NCBI GenBank assembly: GCA_937876375.1
Contig: CALEHY010000019.1
Span: forward strand, 32,582 to 96,581
Direction of reading: 5' to 3'
DNA from: an uncultured Clostridia bacterium
GTDB lineage: Bacteria > Bacillota > Clostridia > Oscillospirales > Acutalibacteraceae
Length of the DNA stretch: 64,000 nt
Part shown: piece by piece, positions 1 through 7,387 of the stretch
How the letters are laid out: each line of letters starts with the position of its first letter
Numbering within the stretch: the first letter of the stretch is position 1
Program-made: the position numbers and the translations under genes
The notes under the pieces: model-generated
The model's database searches: none
The model's input: only the letters and a program-made list of their open reading frames with translations
Told to the model about the DNA's origin: nothing

Positions 1-533
1 AACAGGTAGCCGACCTCTCTAGCACCAACACCGATATCACCAGCTGGCACGTCGACATTTGGTCCGATATGACGATAAAGCTCGGTCATAAATGCCTGGC
101 AGAAACGCATAATCTCGCCCTTGCTCTTGCCACGAGGGTCAAAATCAGATCCACCCTTTGCACCACCCATAGGTAGTCCAGTCAATGAATTCTTAAATGT
201 CTGCTCAAATCCTAGGAAATACATAATTGATGAGTTAACGCTAGGATGAAAACGCAATCCACCCTTGTATGGACCGATAGCAGAGTTAAACTGCACACGG
301 TAGCCACGATTAATCTGGGTCTTGCCATCATCATCAACCCAAGCAATACGGAATGTGATAAGTCTATCTGGCTCAACCATACGAGATAGCAAATCATCCT
401 CAACATACTCTGGGTGCTCCTCAATAACAGCCTCTAGCGAACGAAACACCTCTTTAACGCACTGAATATATTCAGGCTTTGCATTATCACGACGCTCTAC
501 GGTCTTGATAACATCCTCAATGTACTTATTCAT
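1..533 (-). CDS. gdhA: NADP-type glutamate dehydrogenase, N-terminal part
   Basis: Makes glutamate from 2-oxoglutarate and ammonia in the cytoplasm. Only the first ~177 residues are present; the gene runs off the left edge. The reading MNKYIEDVIKTVERRDNAKP starts at the ATG ending at 533, preceded by AAGGGGA. Diagnostic segments are PYKGGLRFHPSVN, the catalytic-lysine segment MGGAKGGSDFDPRGKS and PAGDIGVGAREVGYL at the cut. These are typical of the ~445-residue hexameric GdhA family, for which NADP use is usual but not provable here. It is transcribed away from rubrerythrin, with a 169-bp divergent gap between the two starts. Confidence 0.93.
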   Translation of the reverse strand, partial: MNKYIEDVIKTVERRDNAKPEYIQCVKEVFRSLEAVIEEHPEYVEDDLLSRMVEPDRLITFRIAWVDDDGKTQINRGYRVQFNSAIGPYKGGLRFHPSVNSSIMYFLGFEQTFKNSLTGLPMGGAKGGSDFDPRGKSKGEIMRFCQAFMTELYRHIGPNVDVPAGDIGVGAREVGYL

Positions 534-576
534 AATAATCCCCTTTCTGTGTGTATAATTTGCCTTATACACCTTG

Positions 577-605
577 AGAGTAACACTATTTTTGTATCTT
601 GTCAA
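577..605 (-). promoter_or_regulatory. Possible gdhA promoter
   Basis: On the minus strand, TTGACA (600-605) is followed after 17 bp by TACTCT (577-582). The -35 is perfect but the -10 is weak, so this is tentative. Confidence 0.35.
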
Positions 606-702
606 CAATGATTTTCAACATTTTAGGGTTGTTTTTGTCAATTTCATACAAAGAATAGTGAAAAGGATAAATTTGGCTATACTACACTTAGGGGGTATCA
701 AT

Positions 703-1239
703 ATGAACAAATATTCAAATACGAAAACAGAACAAAATCTAAAGGATGCCTTTATGGCAGAGAGCAGAGCACGAACAAAATACAGCCTTTTTGCTGACAA
801 GGCAAAGCAAGAGGGCTATGAGCAAATCGCAGAGCTGTTCGAGTACACAGCCGAAAACGAGCTAGCACACGCTAGAATGTGGATGAACGAGCTTGGCTGT
901 GTCGAAACAACGGACAAAAATTTGTCAAAAGCTGCTGATGGCGAAAACTGGGAATGGACCGATATGTACGAGGGCTATGCCAAGACAGCTGATGAGGAGG
1001 GCTTTACCGACCTAGCGCTAAAATTTCGTATGGTCGCAACGATAGAAAAACACCACGAGGAGCGATACCGAGCACTGCTACAAAATGTAGAAACAGCAAA
1101 AGTGTTCGAAAAGAGCGAGGTCAAGGTGTGGGAATGCCGAAACTGTGGGCATATCGTCGTTGGCACAAGCGCACCAGAAATCTGTCCTGTCTGCTCCTAT
1201 GCCCAAGCATACTATCAGCTCCATACAGAGAATTACTAA
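703..1239 (+). CDS. rbr: Rubrerythrin
   Basis: Peroxide-scavenging non-heme diiron protein of anaerobes, 178 aa. The N-terminal ferritin-like four-helix part carries the iron-ligand motifs AESRART, ENELAHARM and ATIEKHHEERY; the C-terminal rubredoxin-like part has CRNCGH and CPVCSYAQ for one Fe(SCys)4 site. A longer in-frame start exists at 574, but the ATG at 703 directly follows GGGGGTATCAAT and begins the family's normal N terminus, MNKYSNTKTEQNLKDAF. It is a single-gene unit with its own terminator. No PerR box was recognised upstream. Confidence 0.94.
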   Translation: MNKYSNTKTEQNLKDAFMAESRARTKYSLFADKAKQEGYEQIAELFEYTAENELAHARMWMNELGCVETTDKNLSKAADGENWEWTDMYEGYAKTADEEGFTDLALKFRMVATIEKHHEERYRALLQNVETAKVFEKSEVKVWECRNCGHIVVGTSAPEICPVCSYAQAYYQLHTENY

Positions 1240-1241
1240 AC

Positions 1242-1276
1242 AAAAAGCCTCCCTTTACATAAGGGAGGTTTTTTGT
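1242..1276 (+). terminator. rbr terminator
   Basis: CCTCCCTT (1248-1255), a 5-nt loop and AAGGGAGG (1261-1268), then TTTTTT. Confidence 0.85.
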
Positions 1277-1299
1277 ATATCTACAATATTGTGACAACA

Positions 1300-1418
1300 T
1301 TTTTAATTGAGAATTGACAATTTAAAATTGATAATTTTTGGTGGACTTCGTCCACACCTATTATTAATTGCTGTCCGCAGGACCATTAATTTTCAATTCT
1401 ACATTTTCAATTTTCGAT
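1300..1418. repeat. AATT-arm repeat with GTGGAC/GTCCAC hairpin
   Basis: AT-rich arms made of TTGAGAATTGACAATTT-like runs flank the perfect hairpin GTGGACTTCGTCCAC at 1341-1355, with a further CTGTCCGCAGGAC hairpin inside. The repeat runs right up to the stop codon of the next gene. Related copies lie at 56742-56830, 60524-60568 and 61995-62063, which suggests a small non-autonomous mobile element. Confidence 0.7.
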
Positions 1419-2612
1419 TTATTTCACCCTACCATACAAGCATTTTGTTGCTTCCTTTTCGATAACCAAGCCACAGTAGTTGCACATAATGCATTTTGCC
1501 TCGTTCTGTGTGCCATCGTGTAGCTTCCTTACCAGATTTGGCTCGCAGATGAAAGGTCTGCAAAGCGATACATAGTCTGCTTTTTTACTAGCAATGATAC
1601 TCTCCATATCATCAAGCTTGTGTATACCACCGACCACGATAACTGGGATTGACAATGCCGACTTTATGCTCTGTGCATTAGCAACATTAAAGTTCTCGAG
1701 TGGTGTTGGTTGCTTAATCATAGGGTTAACTAGGTTCGCCATCTTCAGCGAAAATGCCTTTAGCCCTTTAGGAAATCTTGCTACTGGCTCACGGTACTTG
1801 AACACAGCATCCATAGGCATCACCTTGCTACGCATAGTGTTCATTCCATCCTCTACTGTGCCACAGGACACCTCGACAGCATCTAGCCCAGCACTCTGCA
1901 GTAGCTCCAAAATCTTGATAGTAGAGTAGATATCCATACCATTCTTGCGATTGTCCTCGGCAGAAATCTTTATCCACACTGGCAGACTAGTGGCAGACTC
2001 AATGCCCTTTACTATCTCGCATACAATTCGGCATCTGTTCTCTATCGAGCCGCCCCAATCATCCGTACGACGATTGCCATAAGCCGACATAAAATCGTGC
2101 AACAAATATCCGTGACCACCGTGTAGCTGAACAGCGTCGAAGCCAGCCTTCTCTGCCCTAACTGCACCAGCAACGAAATCAGCGATTATCTCCCTAATAC
2201 CATCATCGTCCAGCACCCTTGCACTATCAGGATAGAATGCGTGCAAAACATTTGATGGTGCGACCTTTTGCAATCCGATAGCCTTTGACGAGGTCTGTCG
2301 ACCACAATGTGCAAGCTGTAGCACGATAGGTGCACCCTCGCTGTGCACAGCGTCACAAAGTGCACTGTATCTGTCGATATTTTCATCATCAAAGATGGTC
2401 AGCATACGAGGATATGGCGACACACCATTCCTACTAACAGACGCATAGCCAGTGATGATACAGCCAACCTCGTTCTTCGCCAAGTTGCGATATTTTCTAA
2501 TCAGCTCATCAGATGGAGCACCATTTTCATCAGCTAATCCGTCGTGGGTTGCCGACCTAAATATTCTATTTTTTACCTCTATACCGTTAATATAGCTTGT
2601 ATCAAAAATCAT
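1419..2612 (-). CDS. Old yellow enzyme family NADH:flavin oxidoreductase
   Basis: FMN enzyme of the TIM-barrel OYE family, 397 aa. Visible family motifs are NRIFRSATHDGLA near the N terminus, QLAHCGRQ, the active-site segment DAVQLHGGHGYLLHDFMS, the RTDDWGGSIENRCR segment, and VVGGIHKL near the phosphate site. The C terminus has CIMCNYCGLVIEKEATKC, a Cys set like the 4Fe-4S cluster of 2,4-dienoyl-CoA reductase/BaiCD relatives. However, the protein lacks their C-terminal FAD/NAD(P) domains. It starts 2 bp after the stop of the upstream glycosidase-like gene, so the two are co-transcribed. The substrate cannot be told from the sequence. Confidence 0.85.
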   Translation of the reverse strand: MIFDTSYINGIEVKNRIFRSATHDGLADENGAPSDELIRKYRNLAKNEVGCIITGYASVSRNGVSPYPRMLTIFDDENIDRYSALCDAVHSEGAPIVLQLAHCGRQTSSKAIGLQKVAPSNVLHAFYPDSARVLDDDGIREIIADFVAGAVRAEKAGFDAVQLHGGHGYLLHDFMSAYGNRRTDDWGGSIENRCRIVCEIVKGIESATSLPVWIKISAEDNRKNGMDIYSTIKILELLQSAGLDAVEVSCGTVEDGMNTMRSKVMPMDAVFKYREPVARFPKGLKAFSLKMANLVNPMIKQPTPLENFNVANAQSIKSALSIPVIVVGGIHKLDDMESIIASKKADYVSLCRPFICEPNLVRKLHDGTQNEAKCIMCNYCGLVIEKEATKCLYGRVK

Positions 2613-2614
2613 AA

Positions 2615-4534
2615 CTAATCCTTTATCATATACGAAAATCTAAATCTTGCATTCTGTCCATACCAGAGTGGGAAATTTGTGCCCCAAACATTGTCATATA
2701 GCACGAATGATACGCCATCAGCCAAATCGCCATACTTGTTGTTCCAATCCATCATATGCACCCTACCAATAAACACAAGTGGGTTGAGATGATTGATGAT
2801 TTCAGCATTTTCGGCAACAACGCTCTGCACAGCAGATAGCTTGCGATTGCCATTGTAGACAATGTCGAATGGGTCGACCAGACCACCTAGCTTCTTGTAT
2901 CGTATGTCACCATTCTTAACTGGGAAATTGACAGAGATTGACTCTGTAATACGGCTAACAGGCTTGTCAAACCAGCAAAGCTCAACGCTGATATCATCAC
3001 CGATTGTATACATAGCCTGCATACACCTTGGAGCACCCAGCTCATTGTAGCAGTAGTCATCAATAGCAAGATTCACTAACAGCTTGTCACCACTAGCGAC
3101 AGCACTGACCATATTGTAGGTGAAATCACCTTGCTTAAACTTGCTGTCGAGTGGCAGGAGATTTGGCCTGCCAAAATCTTGTAGTGACCAATGCTTCGTC
3201 TCCTCAATATTTCGGTTGTAATCCCTATGCCAGTTTTCGTAATCTTGACCACCATAGGAGCGATATGTAACGAGTGGAGCATCATTGCCACCAACAATGG
3301 TCTTGCCATTCTTAGCAATAGACTTGATGCCACCGAATGAATTAATAGTAAATGTTATTTCACCAACTGTCAGAGTATCAGCACTCTGCCCGTCAAGAGC
3401 AATCATTTCTGTAGGAACAAGGGCGTTGATTTTTGCCTCTGCCACCTCTCTGTGCTCATCAGACAAACAGGATAGTGCAAAGGCGATATACTCCCTCTGC
3501 TCTGCCCAGCTTTTTTCAATTTTTACGAATTTGCCAGCGCTCTGCACTGGTGCAAAATCCCCTCGAAGATAGTAATCGTTGATGCCCTCAATCAGCTTGC
3601 AATCCATACCACAGGTGTGCTCTGCAAGACAAAGAATATAACTACATAGCCCCTTATATTCTTCACTGTCACGAGACAGAGTGCCATCGTCTAGCCAATC
3701 ATTCTTGCAAGCGATGAGGGTGCGCAATGCACCAGCCTTGTATGGATCGGTAGCACCACCGTGTATCCAGCTGTCACCAATCTCACTCTCGATAACTGGT
3801 AGCTTGTCACGAACTGCCCAAATCTGCTCGGCATAATCATCAAGTGTGCCACCCACTACCTCGTAGTCAGGATATTTTTCGCCAATACCTTTTACATTGT
3901 CAAGAACAGCACTGCTACCACTAGCACCGTGATTATCTAGCGTATGGTCAAAATAGAGAATATCATCGACATACTCGTTCTTGTACTCACCACCATACTC
4001 ACCAGAGTAGATAACGACTACCTCGCTATCACCATTCCTCCACAAAAAGCAAGGTGGCACGTCAGCAAGTGCAGATGCACCATTAACACCGATATGCAGT
4101 AGCTTGATACCGTGCTTTGCAAGTAGTGGCACTAGCGATTTTGTATGACCAGGAACGTCAGTCATCTTTGACGCAATAGTTGTTCTGCCACGGATAGCAT
4201 CTAGTCTTTCTACTATGGACAGACCATAGTCGAGTGTGTCATAGTCTAACAATTCCGTATGCAGAGTGAATGGCAGAGCGTGTGGTGCGATATCACCATT
4301 CTTCAGTGCATTTTTGAGCTTTAATTTGTTCTCCTTTGTGCCATAATCGAGTGCCTCGTTCAATATCCACGAGCCAGTGGTCCAAACAAAGCGTTTTTGA
4401 CCATCATTAACACTCTCTGCAACGTCGATAGCACTAGGTATAAACTCGTTAATATACCTATCTCTGATATTCATTGCGTAATCAGTAAAACCGAGGTCCA
4501 AATGTGTCTTTGACACGACGATAACCTTTTTCAT
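2615..4534 (-). CDS. GH38-like / DUF5054-type protein
   Basis: A 639-aa cytoplasmic protein with no signal peptide. It opens with VVSKTHLDLGFTDYA, whose H-x-D pair matches the first metal-binding motif of GH38 alpha-mannosidases, followed by a TDVPGHTKSLVPLLAKHG segment. From memory this layout belongs to the DUF5054 group of GH38-related proteins. The C-terminal half is beta-rich with many Trp/Tyr residues (for example YGGQDYENWHRDYN), as in the GH38 beta domains. It is co-transcribed with the OYE-type reductase and divergent from a Gfo/Idh dehydrogenase and RhaT-like transporter. Sugar metabolism is therefore likely, but activity is unproven. Confidence 0.7.
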   Translation of the reverse strand: MKKVIVVSKTHLDLGFTDYAMNIRDRYINEFIPSAIDVAESVNDGQKRFVWTTGSWILNEALDYGTKENKLKLKNALKNGDIAPHALPFTLHTELLDYDTLDYGLSIVERLDAIRGRTTIASKMTDVPGHTKSLVPLLAKHGIKLLHIGVNGASALADVPPCFLWRNGDSEVVVIYSGEYGGEYKNEYVDDILYFDHTLDNHGASGSSAVLDNVKGIGEKYPDYEVVGGTLDDYAEQIWAVRDKLPVIESEIGDSWIHGGATDPYKAGALRTLIACKNDWLDDGTLSRDSEEYKGLCSYILCLAEHTCGMDCKLIEGINDYYLRGDFAPVQSAGKFVKIEKSWAEQREYIAFALSCLSDEHREVAEAKINALVPTEMIALDGQSADTLTVGEITFTINSFGGIKSIAKNGKTIVGGNDAPLVTYRSYGGQDYENWHRDYNRNIEETKHWSLQDFGRPNLLPLDSKFKQGDFTYNMVSAVASGDKLLVNLAIDDYCYNELGAPRCMQAMYTIGDDISVELCWFDKPVSRITESISVNFPVKNGDIRYKKLGGLVDPFDIVYNGNRKLSAVQSVVAENAEIINHLNPLVFIGRVHMMDWNNKYGDLADGVSFVLYDNVWGTNFPLWYGQNARFRFSYMIKD

Positions 4535-4621
4535 AGCTACACCACCTAAAACGATATATCTCTATATTATAGTAATATTGCTATTTAGTCAAATATAAAG
4601 TTTTGTAAAAAAGAATAATTA

Positions 4622-4660
4622 TTGCGTTTTGTCCCCTAATGATATAAAATAGGACAAAAT
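4622..4660 (+). promoter_or_regulatory. Promoter overlapped by an operator-like palindrome
   Basis: TTGCGT (4622-4627), 17 bp, TAAAAT (4645-4650). The inverted arms TTTTGTCC (4627-4634) and GGACAAAA (4652-4659) embrace the -10, as expected for a repressor site controlling the Gfo/Idh-transporter pair and perhaps the divergent gene at 4534. No regulator gene is adjacent. Confidence 0.6.
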
Positions 4661-4672
4661 GGAGGTGCTGAT

Positions 4673-5653
4673 ATGAAATACAAATGGGCATGTATTGGCT
4701 GTGGCCATATTGCTAACGAAATGGCACAGGCTATGCAAGGGGTCGGTGGTACCTTTTACGGAGTGTACAGCAGAACAATGGAGAGAGCAAAGGATTTTGC
4801 AGATAAATATGGTATCGAAAGGGTGTATTCGTCCATCGACGAGCTACTAGCTGACGATATCGATATCGTGTATATCGCTACTCCTCACAATTCACATATC
4901 GAATATCTAAAAAAATCACTTGGTGCAAAAAAGCACGTGCTATGCGAAAAGGCAATTACGCTTAACTCGAACGAGCTGGATATTGCTGTCAAAATCGCAA
5001 AGGAGAACAATGTCGTTCTTGCAGAGGCTATGACAATTTTCCACTGTCCAGTGTACAAGAGGCTTGACGAGATAATCAAGAGTGGCAAGCTTGGTGCGCT
5101 CAAGACAGTTATGGTAAATCTTGGGTCATACAAGGAATATGATATGACAAACAGATTCTTTAATATGTCGCTTGCTGGTGGTGCAATGCTTGATATTGGT
5201 GTGTATGCACTGTCATTCGCACGATATTTTATGACAAAAAGCCCAGATTGCGACACACAGGTGCTATCACAGATGAAAAAAGCACCTACCGGCGTTGATG
5301 AACAAGTAAATATGCTACTCACTAACGACAATAACGAGATGGCGACAGTTAACCTTGCCCTAACCTCAAAAATGCCAAAGCTAGGCTACGCTGGATTCGA
5401 CAAGGGATATATCACTGTCGACAACTACAATCGCACCAATCGTGCCACAATCACATACACCGATGATGAACATATCGAGGTGATAGAGGACGATACAACT
5501 ATGATAGGTGCCCTAGCATACGAGGTCGAGGATATGGAGAACGCTGTAGCTGGTGAGGAGAACAGAATGCACCTGGACTACACCATCGACGTGATGAAAA
5601 TCATGACCCATGTTAGATATCAACACGATATGCTATACCCAGAGGAACAGTAA
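4673..5653 (+). CDS. Gfo/Idh/MocA family NAD(P)-dependent sugar dehydrogenase
   Basis: A 326-aa oxidoreductase with an N-terminal Rossmann fold: CIGCGHIANEMAQAMQ carries the nucleotide-binding glycines and VYIATPHNSH follows strand 4. The catalytic-lysine motif CEKAITLN replaces the usual EKP. The C-terminal alpha/beta domain has MLDIGVYALSF, the family's conserved D-x-G segment. The start follows GGAGGTGCTGAT. The next gene begins 2 bp after its stop, so dehydrogenase and RhaT-like transporter form one operon. Substrate unknown. Confidence 0.85.
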   Translation: MKYKWACIGCGHIANEMAQAMQGVGGTFYGVYSRTMERAKDFADKYGIERVYSSIDELLADDIDIVYIATPHNSHIEYLKKSLGAKKHVLCEKAITLNSNELDIAVKIAKENNVVLAEAMTIFHCPVYKRLDEIIKSGKLGALKTVMVNLGSYKEYDMTNRFFNMSLAGGAMLDIGVYALSFARYFMTKSPDCDTQVLSQMKKAPTGVDEQVNMLLTNDNNEMATVNLALTSKMPKLGYAGFDKGYITVDNYNRTNRATITYTDDEHIEVIEDDTTMIGALAYEVEDMENAVAGEENRMHLDYTIDVMKIMTHVRYQHDMLYPEEQ

Positions 5654-5655
5654 GT

Positions 5656-6609
5656 ATGGTATATTACGGATTTGTCGTTCTGCTAGTTGCCGGACTATGT
5701 CAAGGCAGCTACGGACTGGGATACAAAAAATACCCACCATTCTCGTGGGCAGCATTTTGGGGCGTGTACAACATAATGTGTATGCTATCAGCGACACTGT
5801 TTGTGCTAATCTCTGCGCCAAAATTCATCGAAATTTACGCCAGTCAAGGATTAGGATATTTTGTCGTTCCACTGATATGTGGTGCTGCATGGGGGCTGTC
5901 ATCGATAGGCTTCTCAAAGGGTATCACTATGGTCGGTATGAGCCTTGTATACGGTATATCAATGGGAATATCTACCATCGTTGGCTCTATAACACCGATG
6001 TTGATGGGTGACGGACTCACAAAATCGGTGCTGTTTTGGCTAGGTCTAGCACTAACTCTTCTCGGTGTAGTAATCGTCACCATCGCTGGCATCAAGCGTG
6101 ACGGTGGTGTCAAGGGCTCAATGCTAGGAATAGGGCTGTCGATATTTTCCGGTGTAGGCTCTGGCTTTATGAATGTTGGATTTGCACACAGCGACAGCAT
6201 ATCATCAGTACTAGAGCAATACGGATACTCACAAATGGCAGTGTCTGCTGTAAAATGGCTACCAGTTTTGGTAGGTGGTGGCATCGCTTGTGTATTATAC
6301 TGTATCGGTGAGGTCAGTGCAAAAAAAGAATGGCACACCCTAACAGCAAAGACCAGCAAAACACGAGCACTAAAACTGTTCGGTATCAGCATAATATGGT
6401 ATTCGGCACTAATGCTGTACGGATATTCCACATATCTGCTAGGCGATATGGGTAGTACAGTCGGCTGGATATTATTCAACGCACTAGCGCTGATTATATC
6501 AGTCCTATGGGGACTAAAAACTGGCGAATGGAAGGGCACAAAAAAGTCCACCCTGTTCATCGGATGCATAGTCCTCATCATCGCCTGGGTCCTAATCGCA
6601 ATGGTGTAA
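5656..6609 (+). CDS. RhaT-like (L-rhamnose/H+ symporter type) transporter
   Basis: A 317-aa integral membrane protein with about ten hydrophobic helices. The N terminus GLCQGSYGLGYKKYPPFSW followed by WGVYNIMCML matches the drug/metabolite superfamily branch of RhaT, where a GSF/GSY-KK motif follows the first helix. The second half repeats the pattern. The gene is immediately downstream of a sugar dehydrogenase, so it probably imports the sugar or sugar acid that enzyme uses. Rhamnose itself is not shown, as no rhamnose pathway genes are nearby. Confidence 0.75.
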   Translation: MVYYGFVVLLVAGLCQGSYGLGYKKYPPFSWAAFWGVYNIMCMLSATLFVLISAPKFIEIYASQGLGYFVVPLICGAAWGLSSIGFSKGITMVGMSLVYGISMGISTIVGSITPMLMGDGLTKSVLFWLGLALTLLGVVIVTIAGIKRDGGVKGSMLGIGLSIFSGVGSGFMNVGFAHSDSISSVLEQYGYSQMAVSAVKWLPVLVGGGIACVLYCIGEVSAKKEWHTLTAKTSKTRALKLFGISIIWYSALMLYGYSTYLLGDMGSTVGWILFNALALIISVLWGLKTGEWKGTKKSTLFIGCIVLIIAWVLIAMV

Positions 6610-6670
6610 AATATGGAATTACAATCACGAAAACCCTATCAAATGGACTGAAGATGAATTATATAATAAC

Positions 6671-6706
6671 AAAGAGCTATAACCCAATGGGCTATAGCTC
6701 TTTATT
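6671..6706. terminator. Bidirectional terminator
   Basis: AAAGAGCTAT (6671-6680) pairs with ATAGCTCTTT (6694-6703), with CCC/GGG inside. T runs lie on both strands, between the convergent transporter and acetyltransferase genes. Confidence 0.85.
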
Positions 6707-7369
6707 TTATCTTTTTCTTAAAGGTAATGGAGTCTCATTTTTCATATATGTTTCCCACACATTGATACGGTCGGACTCATCTATCTCACGCATAACCTTG
6801 GCTGGCACGCCACCCACTATTGTGTTAGGTGGGACGTCGCTAGTAACAACAGCACCAGCAGCGACAATACTGTTCTCCCCAATGTTGACGCCACCACAGA
6901 TGGTAGCACTAGAGCATATCCACGAATTTTTGCCAATCACGATAGGAGATGCATACTCTAAATCATGGTGTCCATCTGGATAATCCTGTGGCAATCTCTC
7001 CTCTGCTAAAAATGGATGCATAGGTGTTGCCAAGGTTACATTAGCGCCAATCCACACACCATCACCAAGGGTGATAGGTGCAACGTCAAGAAATGTACTG
7101 TTGTAATTCACAAAACAGCCCTTGCCAACCTTAATATTAACGCCATATTCACAGTAAAATGGTGCAAAGACAAAGAAATTCTGCCCCTTTGCCGATGGCA
7201 CAAGTCTAGTCAATGCTCTCTGTTTTGTGCCATATAGCCACATTGGTATTCTGTTAAATCTGTCACAACGAGCAAGTCCCCTTGCGTGTCTTTTGAACAA
7301 ATCCTTTGAGTCAGCGTTGTACAGCTTGCCAGCTACCATTCTGTCCCATTCGTTTATACCATTTGCCAT
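6707..7369 (-). CDS. Sugar O-acetyltransferase (maltose/galactoside acetyltransferase type)
   Basis: A 220-aa left-handed beta-helix acetyl-CoA-dependent transferase. The N terminus ERMVAGKLYNADS-like (here DRMVAGKLYNADSKDL) is the Mac domain seen in maltose O-acetyltransferases. The hexapeptide-repeat core includes ITLGDGVWIGANVTL, ATPMHPF with the catalytic histidine, and NIGENSIVAAGAVVTSDVP. GGVPAKVMREI is the usual C-terminal loop. The start has GGAG seven bases upstream. It is monocistronic between two terminator-like regions. The natural acceptor sugar is unknown. Confidence 0.88.
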   Translation of the reverse strand: MANGINEWDRMVAGKLYNADSKDLFKRHARGLARCDRFNRIPMWLYGTKQRALTRLVPSAKGQNFFVFAPFYCEYGVNIKVGKGCFVNYNSTFLDVAPITLGDGVWIGANVTLATPMHPFLAEERLPQDYPDGHHDLEYASPIVIGKNSWICSSATICGGVNIGENSIVAAGAVVTSDVPPNTIVGGVPAKVMREIDESDRINVWETYMKNETPLPLRKR

Positions 7370-7387
7370 AATGTTACTCCATATCAG

